The position numbers and the translations under genes are program-made. From Tethya wilhelma (lineage: Eukaryota; Porifera; Demospongiae; Tethyida; Tethyidae), in contig CAXIPT010000014.1 in the NCBI GenBank assembly GCA_964030475.1, positions 1 to 64,000 on the forward strand: a stretch of DNA of 64,000 bases. Reading direction: 5' to 3'. The notes beneath the pieces are model-generated. The model was not told the DNA's origin and made no database searches. It was given only the letters and a program-made list of their open reading frames with translations. Positions 44,701 through 55,049 of the stretch are shown here, one piece after another (position 1 is the stretch's first letter; each line of letters starts with the position of its first letter).

Positions 44701-46661
44701 TATGAACAGTATTGTCGTCAGACTCTAATGCAGCACAAGAGTTTCCGAAATATCTCTGAATTACAGGCAGACTACACCAGCTTTACTGAAGCTTATGCAG
44801 CCTTCCTTCAGCATGGAGATATCCCTTCATCTCTTGAAAATGACATCTTCCTTCTGCAACAGCACCAATCTGAAAATACAACAACTGAAGATCAACCCAA
44901 TGATGATGTATGTTATCACAGTACATTTCATTTTTTGTTCAGTGCAATCCAGTAGGGATACATTCCAATTAATGCCCATGTACTCTAATTTAATAGGACT
45001 ATGAAAGCAATGAGACTCAACAGCAGCAACAACCAGCCAGGTCTCAAGAAGAATGGATGTTGTTATGCCAACGCTCTGGTGCTCTTCAATCAGATGTCAA
45101 CACTCAAGAAGAGTTTGATTGGTCAACTCCAGCACGATTGTACCCCAATATTGAAGAAGCAGCAAGTTTTGTTGCCAGACATCGACAAGCTGGAGTACAG
45201 CATGTTTTCACAACATCTGCAAGACCTGGAAATCTTCAAGGACAACAACTTGAAGTTTACATCACAGTGAAGCAGCACTTTGAAAGTAGCAATCCAGATC
45301 CACTGCACATCATTGTCAGTGGGACAGCAGGTACAGGAAAATCTTACCTTATCAACTGTCTACGATTGTTGCTTGGAGAAAGCCTCAAGGTTTCAGCTCC
45401 AACTGGAGTAGCATCTTTTATCATTGATGGCAAAACCTTGCACAGCCTCCTTCATCTTCCTACTAAAGGTGAATTCAAAGAGCTTGAAGGAAATAGACTT
45501 CATCAACTTCAACAAGAGTTTTCATCCACAAACTACATCATTATCGATGAGATGTCCATGGTTGGAAGAAAAACATTTGGACAGATTGACAGACGGCTTC
45601 GTCAGGCATTTCCACACAAAGCTCAAGTGGTGTTCGGTGGCTGTTCTCTCTTGCTGTTTGGAGACTTTGGACAACTTCCTCCAGTCATGGATCTCCCACT
45701 TTACACCACAGTCAGTCGTTCAGACCTCTCAGACCAGGGACAGAGAGCCTATCAGCAGTTCAACAAGGCCTTCACACTGACCAAAGTGATGCGACAAGCT
45801 GGAGAAAACCCAGAGCAGATTCATTTCAGAGACATCCTACTCCGTCTCAGAAATGCTGAGGTAACTGTTGAAGATTGGAAGCACCTGATGAAACAAACCC
45901 CAACTCAAGTTCATGATCTCACACCATTTGCTGATGCACTTCACCTTCATCCCACTGTTGAAGCTGTTGTGGAACACAACATCGCAAAGTTACAAGAGTG
46001 TGGCCATCCAGTTGCTACCATCAAAGCTGTACACACCGGAACTAATGCTTCCAAGGCATCTCTAGATGATGCAAGTGGTTTGGAACCTGTCCTCTTGTTG
46101 GCAAACACAGCTCGTGTCATGCTTACCAGTAACCTGTGGGTTGAAGTTGGATTAGTGAATGGAGCAATGGGAACCATTCAAGCTATTTGCTATCAAAACA
46201 GAGCTCCTCCTGATCTCCCACTTGCAGTGATGGTGCATTTTGATCGTTACAATGGTCCAACCTTCCATGACGGAACAGTTCCAATCACTCCAATTCGTCG
46301 ATCATGGTCTTCCACTGCTGGACAATGCTCACGTCTGCAGCTACCACTCAAACTAGCATGGGCAGTTACAATCCATAAGTCACAAGGTCTTACTTTGGAC
46401 AAGGTGATCATTGATGTTGGCAAACGAGAGTTTTCTTGTGGATTGACATTTGTGGCCTGCTCTAGAGTTAAGAAACTAACAGACATCTTATTCTCTCCAC
46501 CTTTTCCATTCCAACGCCTTGCAAGTATTGCAAAAAATTTACGACTTCATGAAAGAAGATCAGAGATTACGATCATTGCAAGGCCCACAATGACCTCCAT
46601 GAAAACAATCCAGAATAAGCATCTAGCTAAATCTCGAATCAATTCCTGCTCTAGCAACTGA
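41785..46661 (+). pseudogene. Helitron Rep/helicase gene, nearly intact
   Basis: Exon 1 (41785-41920, MDSSHERRLQRRRELYREHM) joins exon 2 at 41996, which carries Arg/Glu-rich repeats (REHRLERDRSQA) and a CxxC cluster (CDTCLECF, CRRCSMDKK). ELTQVEEMLVSAAMPIMSIY and GYSGHVINLPQDVSSFV follow (Helitron_like_N). A stop at about 42517 and a frameshift plus stop at about 42745-42780 are the only clear defects. From 42781 the frame is open: HRGSPHVHGVAWLPDAPDVE (HUH), YCTKYVTKSEP (Tyr motif). An 89-bp intron (44908-44996) restores the frame into the helicase: VSGTAGTGKSYLINCL (Walker A), YIIIDEMSMVG (Walker B), FGDFGQLPPV, WAVTIHKSQGLTLDKVI. It encodes the rolling-circle replicative transposase. It sits inside the interrupted MULE-2 gene. 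The 3' terminus was not identified. Confidence 0.9.
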
Positions 46662-46865
46662 ACAAAAAATAAGGTATACTATTATGCATGCACTCATAAT
46701 AGCCACACATTTGTGCATCCCCCTCTAAACCACACACACTTAATTTCATTCCATGTGTTCTATGTTGATGATCTTTACCAGACAGTATATATAGGGCAAA
46801 GGTCATCAACATACCTTTCACACACACACACACACACACTATACCATAGTACAAGGAACTAAGTG
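46662..46865. other. Helitron 3' flank with (CA)n
   Basis: A CA run lies at 46821-46840. No obvious CTRR-plus-hairpin Helitron end was pinned down. Confidence 0.4.
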
Positions 46866-47117
46866 CTTTCCTAGCTGTCTGCCTCTTCCTGGATCCCATT
46901 GCTACGAGGAGACAGTTAGAGCCAGCTGCTAGGATTTGCAGCTGGATGCCTAGTTGCCATCTGGCAATTAGAGACAGCATATCAGCAAGACAACTGTTAC
47001 ACATTGTGCTTTCCTAGCTGTCTGCCTCCTCCTGGATCCCATTGCTACGAGGAGACAGTTAGAGCCAGCTGCTAGGATTTGCAGCTGGATGCCTATAGTT
47101 GCCATCTGGCAATTAAG
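46866..47117 (+). repeat. Two tandem copies of a ~110-bp unit, 142-bp period
   Basis: CTTTCCTAGCTGTCTGCCTC through GCCATCTGGCAATTA occurs at about 46869-46972 and 47011-47115, nearly identical, separated by AGACAGCATATCAGCAAGAC. Confidence 0.9.
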
Positions 47118-47650
47118 GATCGAGGCGACACTTGGATTCAAACCTCTAGCTCTCTCTCTATCACACTCACACACCTACCCCCCCCCCCCACACACACACA
47201 CAAGCATGATATTTTTAAGCAGACTATTATTCTTTTTTTATATTCCCATTGATACAGATAACATCACGTGCACTGAAAAGATTAAAGCAGAAGACACCAC
47301 TGAGCCCCAAACGGGAGGTAGGGAGGGGGGCCAGTTGAGTAGTGACACCTGTTCGCGATGGTACTGGCTACCACCCTTCTGGGTGCAAGATCACTACATT
47401 TCTAACTACTCTACAATAAGTTAATAATATTTAATGATTTTTATATTTCTGGACAATCAATCATTGAAAAACAGTTACTACAACAATCCGAGATTTGCAA
47501 ATAAGTGATCATGTGCATGATCACATCATATTATGATCAGATAAACGATAAGTCTTGCTGGCTAATCACTCATTCAGTGTGGATAAAATTATTTCATGCA
47601 ATTGGCTAATCAATCATTCAGTGTGGATATATATAATAATTATTTCTTGC
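47118..47650. other. Gene-free stretch
   Basis: Holds a C-rich/CA run at 47167-47203 and direct repeats of AATCATTCAGTGTGGATA at about 47565 and 47610. No supported gene. Confidence 0.4.
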
Positions 47651-47654
47651 AATT

Positions 47655-47974
47655 GGCATTCAACTTATTAGCAATTTCCTCTCGAACTTTCGCCCTTTCT
47701 TCTTCCTCAATTCTCACACGTTTCTTAATGATTTCTTCTTCTTCTTGTATCCTTTCTCTTTTCCTCGATTCTGCTTTCACTCTTCTTTCTTTTGCCTCAG
47801 CTTTCTACGCACATTATCGTAGTCCTTCTTCAGATTTCGATAGAGTCTATCTAGTTTGTCAAAATCTTCTTTGAGTTGCAAGTACTTACTATCATACGAT
47901 TTTAATTCCCTTCTCATTTTTGCGCATCGATCCTCCTTTTCTTTTATCTTCTTTTTCAACTTCGCATACTCCAT
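47655..47974 (-). CDS. Highly charged coiled-coil ORF, probably spliced or frameshifted
   Basis: MEYAKLKKKIKEKEDRCAKM leads into LKEDFDKLDRLYRNLKKDYD and LRQKKEE then a stop. One frame over, KERRVKAESRKRERIQEEEE and VRIEEERAKVREEIANKLNA continue to about 47655. The two halves probably belong together through a one-base shift or a tiny splice. It resembles the coiled-coil accessory ORFs of TEs. No family can be named. Confidence 0.4.
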
Positions 47975-48299
47975 GTTGCACCGATACAGATTTTACACCC
48001 AAGCAAGATCGACAACAAAGATAGATACTCAACTTTGTGCAGGAAGTGAATGAACTCACGCACACAAAACCTAATAACTTCTGAATCAATAATAATTAAT
48101 AATCAAACTTGCACCTCAATCACAATTTTTACAATGTTTGCTCAATGTAAATGCCAAGTAGCCATAACTTCAGTGAATAATTGCTAAATGACCTAATACA
48201 CAAATTATTCTACACTAACATAATCATTGAATATGAATATCGAATCAGTCTCAAGTCTCAGTCTTACATGCATGGCAACAAAAGTCGAGGAAAAGCTTT

Positions 48300-48527
48300 T
48301 CATTCACAGACGGGTTGAGCTTCTTCATCTTCCTCTCTCCACACTTGGCTGATAACATTTTTCTTATTAACAGTGCAACAAAAGAATCGAGCATCAATCA
48401 AGTCCATTTCGTTAATTCCTCCGCGATATACTTCTTCACAGCAAACAATAGCCAAAATCTCTCTTTCAAAAGCCCGTACATCAATCAGCTCATCACCACC
48501 ACTCAGGGGAGTTAAGGGATGGGACAA
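48300..48527 (-). CDS. Unrecognised acidic ORF of 75 codons
   Basis: Contains LTPLSGGDELIDVRAFEREI, then CCEEVYRGGINEMDLIDARF and a DEEAQPVCE end. It looks like a real exon in composition, and a 1.6-kb insertion separates it from the RPA-like gene upstream on the same strand. It might therefore be a 3' exon of that gene. No domain recognised. Confidence 0.3.
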   Translation of the reverse strand: MSHPLTPLSGGDELIDVRAFEREILAIVCCEEVYRGGINEMDLIDARFFCCTVNKKNVISQVWREEDEEAQPVCE

Positions 48528-48566
48528 ATAATAAGGCCTAATTAACTTAAAGATTAGAATATCTCC

Positions 48567-50195
48567 TTTCAGTTTTCATGTTTAAGTTTCAAACTTTGCA
48601 TATAAGTATAACTTTGGATTTTGAATGTTCATACCAAATTATGATGTCACAAGTAAAAAAAACATTGGAAATGTAATGAGACACAGGAATGGCTAAATCG
48701 TAAAAAGAATGCAAACAAGATGGAATGGCTGTTGAGAGTGTGTGCAGAATTCTTCTTGTATGGGCTGCATTTAACAATCTCCTTATTGAGTCTCTCATTT
48801 TGCCTACAGGAAGAATTCCTTACACACTCTCAACAGCCATTCCATCTTGTTTGCGTTCTTTTTACGATTTTGCCATTCCTTTGTCTCATTACATTTCCAA
48901 TGTTTTTTTTACTTGTTTGTTCTCATTTTTCCATATTTCTAAAAATTACATTTGAGTTGGTGTGTGTAGCTAGCTACTGAGCTAGTAGTCTGGCAAGCCA
49001 GACTCACTGAGCTAGTGGTGGGCTGCTGAGCTGGTACTTGAAGTCACAACTTGTTGTGTAGCCTGCTTGATACTGAAGTGAAACACACATCACAGTCATT
49101 TGGAGGCAGGAGCTGTATCATAAGATTTACTTGTCTTTCTATATGTTATGATAGTCAAAGTCCTGATTCATCTCTTAAGAAGAGCAACCAGGTATCACAA
49201 ATTAGTTCCAGGCAACTTCAGTGCATTTAATTCCAAATAACGCACACTTTTGTGTGTGGAAAGGGTCGTCAATTCGAATTTCCTAGAAGCTAATGAATTA
49301 TTCATGAGTGTAGAAATTAATGGCGGCTATATGGAGGAGGCGCTTTTCGCCTTGTATCTAGCTACTCAATGAGAGGCGCTAAAAACCGATGGCAAAAGCG
49401 ATTGTACCGGAAGAAACCAAGTTCATCCGTTCAAGAATCAGCTTCTAAAAGTGAATAGTCTCTGAGAAAAGTTGAGCCATGATAGAAAAAGAAGAAGAAG
49501 AATAAGAAGAAGATGGAGAAAATTGGAGGTTTGGCATATTTGTGTTTGTTACTTAAGCGATGTTTTTAGGCCATGTTTTTGGGCTCATTGGAAAGAGAAA
49601 GAGCTAAATAGTAGCTTTAGAAGCCTTTTAGTGCTAAGCGCTCAGTTTTTGTAGAGTTATTCGCGTGAATATTTGTATTGCGCTAATGGGCCATCCGTGC
49701 CATTCCTGTGTACCCAGTACTACCGTACTGGGAATATGACCACGAATACTTGCATAATTTAAAGAAAATATATTTTGCAAAAGGAGGATTTGTTCCCATG
49801 GTGCTACAGGGCTGTTGTCATGGTTACATATTGTTAATAATGTGTACTAATTAATTCCAGCTGCGCATAATGAATAAATGAATAATTAATGTGATATGAG
49901 CATTTTCTAAATAATGCACACCTTCATTAAAAATTCAAGTTACCATATCTCATTAATTATGCATTTATTCATTATGCGCAGCTAGAATCAATTAGTACAT
50001 CACCTGAGGAATGTGTAACCATGACAACAGCCTTCTACCACCGTGGGAACAAATCCTTTTTTTACAGCGAATTTTTTTCCTTCTCTGCCGGATTATACGA
50101 ATATTCATAATCACATGACCATAAAACTTAGCACAAACATCCAAAATGACAAGTTATACTTGCATATCAAGTTAACATGAAAACTGAAAGGAGAT
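48567..50195. mobile_element. 1.6-kb insertion with ~60-bp imperfect TIRs
   Basis: Left CTCCTTTCAGTTTTCATGTT and right (inverted) CATGAAAACTGAAAGGAG, with similarity continuing inward (GCATATAAGTATAACTTTGG versus GCAAGTATAACTTGTCATTTTGG on the opposite strand). It contains a complete family B/A composite and AT-rich sequence. It lies between the RPA-like gene and the 48300-48527 ORF. Confidence 0.6.
48646..49736 (-). mobile_element. Family B/A composite, reverse orientation, complete
   Basis: Hairpin tail 48646-48918 (both arms), spacer, body with CGTCAATTCGAATTTCC, head CCCAGTACTACCGTACTGGG at 49713-49732. It defines the full length of the composite at about 1.09 kb. Confidence 0.9.
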
Positions 50196-50230
50196 ATTGA
50201 AATTGTCAAATTTCTATACTTACCCGCTCC

Positions 50231-51274
50231 TTAACTACCCTGAGCACTTTCCTTAAGGGTCAAATTCACTGCACATGTTTCTTTCACACTTTCTACGTTC
50301 TGAACCATGTGGCACATTGAGCATTTACCATACCTTCCATTTGACGAAACTTCCACCTTTGACTTGCACTTCATACAACTGTTGTACCAAAACAGGTTTG
50401 CTACTCCTGCCACATTTACATTTGTCAGAATTTTCTCTGAATGATCAGCTGAGGGTCATAAATCTCTCGTAACATCTCCTACATCACCAATGACTAAATG
50501 CTCACCACCTTCTTTGGGATACACAAGTGATTTAACGCCATCATAATGACGAACTGGCATTTGTTTCAAAGAGTAACTCTTGTCAATTTCAAACGTTCCG
50601 ACCATATCATTCCAAACAGTGAGCTTAATTGCACCGCTGTTGTCGGCAAATATGATATCTTGCTTCATTTTCCCCGAAGAAACTCTGAAAGCCTTCTCAA
50701 TCTTTACGACTTTTCCTTGTACACTAACTACATCTGAACTGCGTACATCTCGAACAGTACCAATTGGTACAAACTCAGCTTCACTCTCAGGCTTTATATC
50801 ACAATCAAACTTTCTCGGAGATTTTTCAATTTTACTTCGATGGGTTAACTTAATCTCAAAGTTCCCTGAATAACTTGATTTCTGTACCTCGCATTCCTTT
50901 ATCTTCACTGGGCTCTTCTCTGTGCACATTCGACTCAATGCTTTTTGCTGCTCCTCATTGAAACCAACCAGTTTCATTTTCTTTTTACCGTCAGATACCT
51001 CACCCCTAAAGTATCTCTTCTTTCCTTTTCGAGGATCCTGCATATCCGTCACAGCAACTGCCATTCCCTCAACCTGACAATTGTCTCCTCCACACTCAAT
51101 AGATTCGATATCTTTAAACTCTAACTTTTTGCATGCCATACTTAGCCTATTGCAACAATTATGACCAAAAAAATCTGAACCTCTTTTTAATAGTACAGAC
51201 TCTTTCCCACAGCATCTAAATCTCATTGGCCGTATCCTAGCTGTTTCCAATGCAGCGTTGCGTGCCCATAGCAA
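50231..51274 (-). pseudogene. RPA1-like single-stranded-DNA-binding protein, one in-frame stop
   Basis: A single frame runs from about 51274 to 50231 (about 347 codons), broken only by one TGA at 50456-50458. Upstream are Cys pairs (RFRCCGKESVLLKRGSDFFG, HNCCNRL) and a KGKKRYFRGEVSDGKKK strand. The OB-fold part is VVSVQGKVVKIEKAFRVSSG, IIFADNSGAIKLTVWNDMVG, SLKQMPVRHYDGVKSLVYPK. After the stop comes a zinc ribbon: FWYNSCMKCKSKVEVSSNGR, YGKCSMCHM. This order, OB folds then a CxxC..CxxC ribbon, matches RPA70-like proteins, which are common accessory genes of Helitrons. The first in-frame ATG is about 16 codons in, so the start is uncertain. It lies opposite and 3.6 kb downstream of the Helitron helicase. 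Confidence 0.75.
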
Positions 51275-51379
51275 TGCACAAATTTAATTCTCCATCACCA
51301 CGAACACGTGTAACTTTACTACTACGCATGCGTCTAACATCAACATTTGCGCATGCGCCAACATTAATTACCGTCGCGA

Positions 51380-51397
51380 TCGCTCCGGCTCGCCCTT
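51380..51397 (-). repeat. Inverted copy of the 41575 terminus
   Basis: CGCTCCGGCTCGCCC is the reverse complement of GGGCGAGCCGGAGCG at 41575. It is 5' of the RPA-like gene, as the other copy is 5' of the Helitron gene. Confidence 0.75.
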
Positions 51398-51555
51398 CAA
51401 TGCACGGTGCATTCCCCTAGTTTAGAATTCATGTATTTTGTGACAGATTCTGCTATTTCCCACTACTACTGGATACAAAACTCCACCATAGCTATTAGTT
51501 GCTTCAGACAATTTGCTAGGGTACATGTAGATATTAATTATTCAGAAAAAATAGA

Positions 51556-51832
51556 ACAAACAAGTGAAAAAAACATTAGAAGTGTAATGAGAACATAGGA
51601 ATGGCCAAATCGTAAAAAGTAAGTAAACAAGATAGGTATGGTGATCAGAATAAGAGAAGAGTTCATTCCTGTGTCCACTATGTCATTGAGCTAGGGATAT
51701 GAACATAACTGAGACACACAAAATGAACTCTTCTCTCAATCTGATCACCATTCCTATCTTGTTTGCTTACTTTTCACGATTTGGCCATTCCAATGTTCTC
51801 ATTACATTTTTAATGTTTTTTTTCACTTGTAT
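51556..51832 (+). repeat. Family A hairpin tail, solo
   Basis: ACAAGTGAAAAAAACATTAG ... TTAATGTTTTTTTTCACTTGT with inner arms GATCAGAAT/ATTCTGATC-like. It ends exactly where the next family B head begins. Confidence 0.9.
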
Positions 51833-52857
51833 TCCCAGTACGGTAGTACTGGGTACATAGGAATGGCACGGATAGCCCATTAGCGCAATACAAATATTCA
51901 CGCGAATAACTCTGCAAAGGCCTTAAAAGGCTTCTTAAGCTATTATTTAGCTCTTTCTCTTTCTAATGAGCCCAAAAACATGGCCTATAACCATCGCTAA
52001 AGTACCAAACTAAAATATGCCAAACCTCCAATTTCTCCATCTTCTTCTACTATGTTGGCAAGAGTTTTCTCAGAGACTGCTCGCTTTCAGAAGCTGATTC
52101 TTGAACGAATAGACTTGGTTTCTTTGTCTTTTGCCATCGTTTTTTTTGTGTCTCTAATTGAGTCGCTAGATACAAAGCGAAAAGCGCCTTCTCCATAATG
52201 GCGGTCATTAATTTCTAAACTCATGCATTATTCATAAGCTAGCTAGTCTAACGACCCTTTCGACGTTCAAGTGGGCGTTATTTGGAATCTATTGCAAGCA
52301 TGCAATGCTGTCTGGTCTCTGCCCTATCCTCTCGTTCTCTCTGTTCAATACTTCCTTTAGCTAACAAGACACATTATATAATTGACATAAATCACGTTTT
52401 CAGCTTGGCCCGGATTGAAGAGTTTCAGCTGTCTGCAAGGCACTCATGCAGGCAGCATGGGCAGTGATGTCTGTGACTCAGCCTCGGTGGTAGTGTACCT
52501 GTACTGAGAGCTGTTGGCAAGTTCTCTCAGGCTAAAGACTAAATTCCACTGATATTATAAACAATTATTCAAAAAAAATAAAACAAACAAGTACAAAAAA
52601 CATTAAAAATGTAACACAAACATAGGAATGGCCAAATCGTAAAAAAGTGAGCAAACAAGATAGGAATGGTTGTGAGATTGAGCAAGTTCATTCCTGTGTC
52701 TACAATGTCATTGAGCTCAGTAGGGATATGAACATAATGTAACACAGTGAAATGAACTTGCTCAATCTCACAACCATTCCTATCTTGTTTGCTCACTTTT
52801 TTACGATTTGGCCATTCCTATGTTTGTGTTACATTTTTAATGTTTTTTGTACTTGTA
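51833..52857 (+). mobile_element. Family B/A composite, complete
   Basis: Head CCCAGTACGGTAGTACTGGG (51836-51855), body, then hairpin 52585-52857 (ACAAGTACAAAAAACATTAA ... TTAATGTTTTTTGTACTTGT). The hairpin arms differ from 51556-51832 by compensated changes (for example GTGAAA to GTACAA on both arms). Confidence 0.9.
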
Positions 52858-52903
52858 TGTGACCATATAACCACGTGACCATAATCCACAACCACGTGAT
52901 TAG

Positions 52904-53263
52904 TTGTGTAGCTTCAGTGTAAAATTTGCCTCGGTGACAGCTCAGCTTAGACTAACTAGTTATGGATTACCCGTATTATTCTCCTATCCATATGTGCCAG
53001 GATACTACGATAGTGCTTCGTATCATCAGTTTGCTCCTGATGAAGCTCCAAGTCGAGCAGAGGTAGCACATGGCAGCCAATCTCAAGCACACCGTGGTAG
53101 CAATAGTCCTTGTGCTGAGATAAATCTATTTGGAATGGTCTCTGCAGGAACAGGAGCTAATTGTACTGCACATGCTATTAGTGCTACATGTCTGTTAATA
53201 TTACCCCTCCTGCTCGAACTACGGTACGTATGTGATGTAATTTTATTAAAAATTGCTAGCTAA
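52904..53263 (+). CDS. Unrecognised ORF, possible first exon
   Basis: MCSFSVKFASVTAQLRLTSY continues through SYPYVPGYYDSASYHQFAPD and ends near a GTACGT donor-like site at about 53223. Composition is plausible for protein, but no family and no downstream exon were recognised. Confidence 0.25.
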   Translation: MCSFSVKFASVTAQLRLTSYGLPVLFSYPYVPGYYDSASYHQFAPDEAPSRAEVAHGSQSQAHRGSNSPCAEINLFGMVSAGTGANCTAHAISATCLLILPLLLELRYVCDVILLKIAS

Positions 53264-53851
53264 AATTAATATTTACAGTGTTCCAAATGAAGAGAGCAAA
53301 CTCTTTGAATTTGGGTTATTTGCCACTTAACCTAGCAATACTAAGTAGAGTTGGGTTCTACATAATGTAGTTAGATAATTTGATTACTGGAGAATTTAGT
53401 ACAGATGGGCGGGGCTATCATGTGACACCTCTGCAGCTGTATGGTTTCTTTTGAGGTGATTTTTAAATAAGTTATTCGCATTTTTCTTCCACAAACCTTA
53501 GAGTTAAGCTCTGAATTTTCTTTTCATAATAATACCCCCTGAACTACATATTCACATCAAGTATGGGTTCTTAACTCGAAAGGCATTTTTGTAGATAACC
53601 AAAAAATCAAGTTTTAGAGGGGTAGAAGTTTTTAGCATTTTATTTCTGCAATATTGTGAGTTAAGCTCTGATTATCAATAAGATAGTAGACATGTTGGTT
53701 TATTGATGATGTAAAAGTTGAGCTTTTGCACACTCTGCTTAGTATTTAAGTTGAAGAAAAGTAGTTAGCCTGCAACACAGGCATTTGGATGATGTAATAT
53801 GATGTCATAAGTGTAGTGTTCAGTTATTTGATATCATTAACCACAACATGT
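53264..53851. other. Gene-free stretch
   Basis: AT-rich. No coding sequence or repeat recognised. Confidence 0.4.
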
Positions 53852-54974
53852 TTATTCCCAGTACGGTAGTACTGGGTACATAGGAATGGCACGGATGGCC
53901 CATTAGCGCAATACAAATATTCACACGAATAACTCTGCAAAAACTGAGTGCTTGGCACTAAAAGACTTCTTAAACTACTATTTAGCCTTTTCTCTTTCTA
54001 TTGAGCCTAAAAACATAGCCTAAAACCATCGCTAAAGTAACAAACTAAAGTATGCCAAACCTCCAATTTTCTTCTTCTTCTTCTTCTTCTTCTTCTTCTT
54101 CTTCTTCTTCTTCTTCTTCTTCTTCTATTATCTTGGAACAACTTTTCTCGAAGACCGCTTTCTTTCAGAAGCTGATTCTTGAAGGAATAAACTTGGTTTC
54201 TTTGTCTTCACGTGCTTTTTGTATCGGTTATTCGTCTCTCTAGCTGAGTCGCTAGATACAAGACGAAAAGCGCCTTCTCCGTATGGCAGCCATTCATTTC
54301 TATACTCATTAATAATTCATTAGCTACCTTGGAAATCAAGTTGACGACCCTTTTCCAGTTAGACAAGTGTGCGTTATTTGGAATCTGAATATTCGCTGCC
54401 CTGCCTGTTTTACCTGAAGATTTCTGGTTGTGCTGAAGTCTCTGTAACAAGTTACTGGTACCTTTCAGTCTTCAGTAATAGGAGGTGAATAGACTACTTT
54501 GTTACATAGTTGTCATTGTAAGAAGATGAGCAAAGCAAGTAAATTTTGTAAGATACAGCTCCAGCCTCCTGAGATGCTTCACCAAGACTTTATACTGATA
54601 GCATAGATTATAACATAAGCTATATTATCCATGCTGATAGTGTACAAGTAACTACCATATACACACAAACTCAAATGTGATGTACAATTATGAAAAAAAT
54701 GAGAACAAACAAGTGAAAAAAACATTGAAAATGTAATGAGACATAGGAATGGCCAAATCGTAAAAAAGAAAGCAAACAAGATGAAATGGCTGTTTGAGTG
54801 TGTAAAGAATTATTCAACATGAGGGACTCAACATGGGAAGAGAGTACTACATGCAGCCCACACAGGAATGATTCTGCACACACTCAAACAGCCATTCCAT
54901 CCTGTTTGCTTTCTTTTTTACGATTTGGCCATTCCTATGTCTCATTACATTTTCAATGTTTTTTTCACTTGTTA
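53852..54974 (+). mobile_element. Family B/A composite, complete, with (TTC)n
   Basis: Head CCCAGTACGGTAGTACTGGG (about 53858-53877), body with (TTC)n at 54070-54126, spacer, hairpin about 54702-54974. Same architecture as 29847-30905, including the spacer. Confidence 0.9.
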
Positions 54975-55049
54975 TATTAATGTGCAGCTGCTATTATGTA
55001 ATAACTTGAAGTAAATTGTCATTTATTCATTGTGATTGACAGTAGATTA

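Noticed and set aside
50231..51274. Host RPA1 gene
   Set aside because: Short, no canonical full set of OB domains, an in-frame stop, and placement by a Helitron favour a TE accessory gene.
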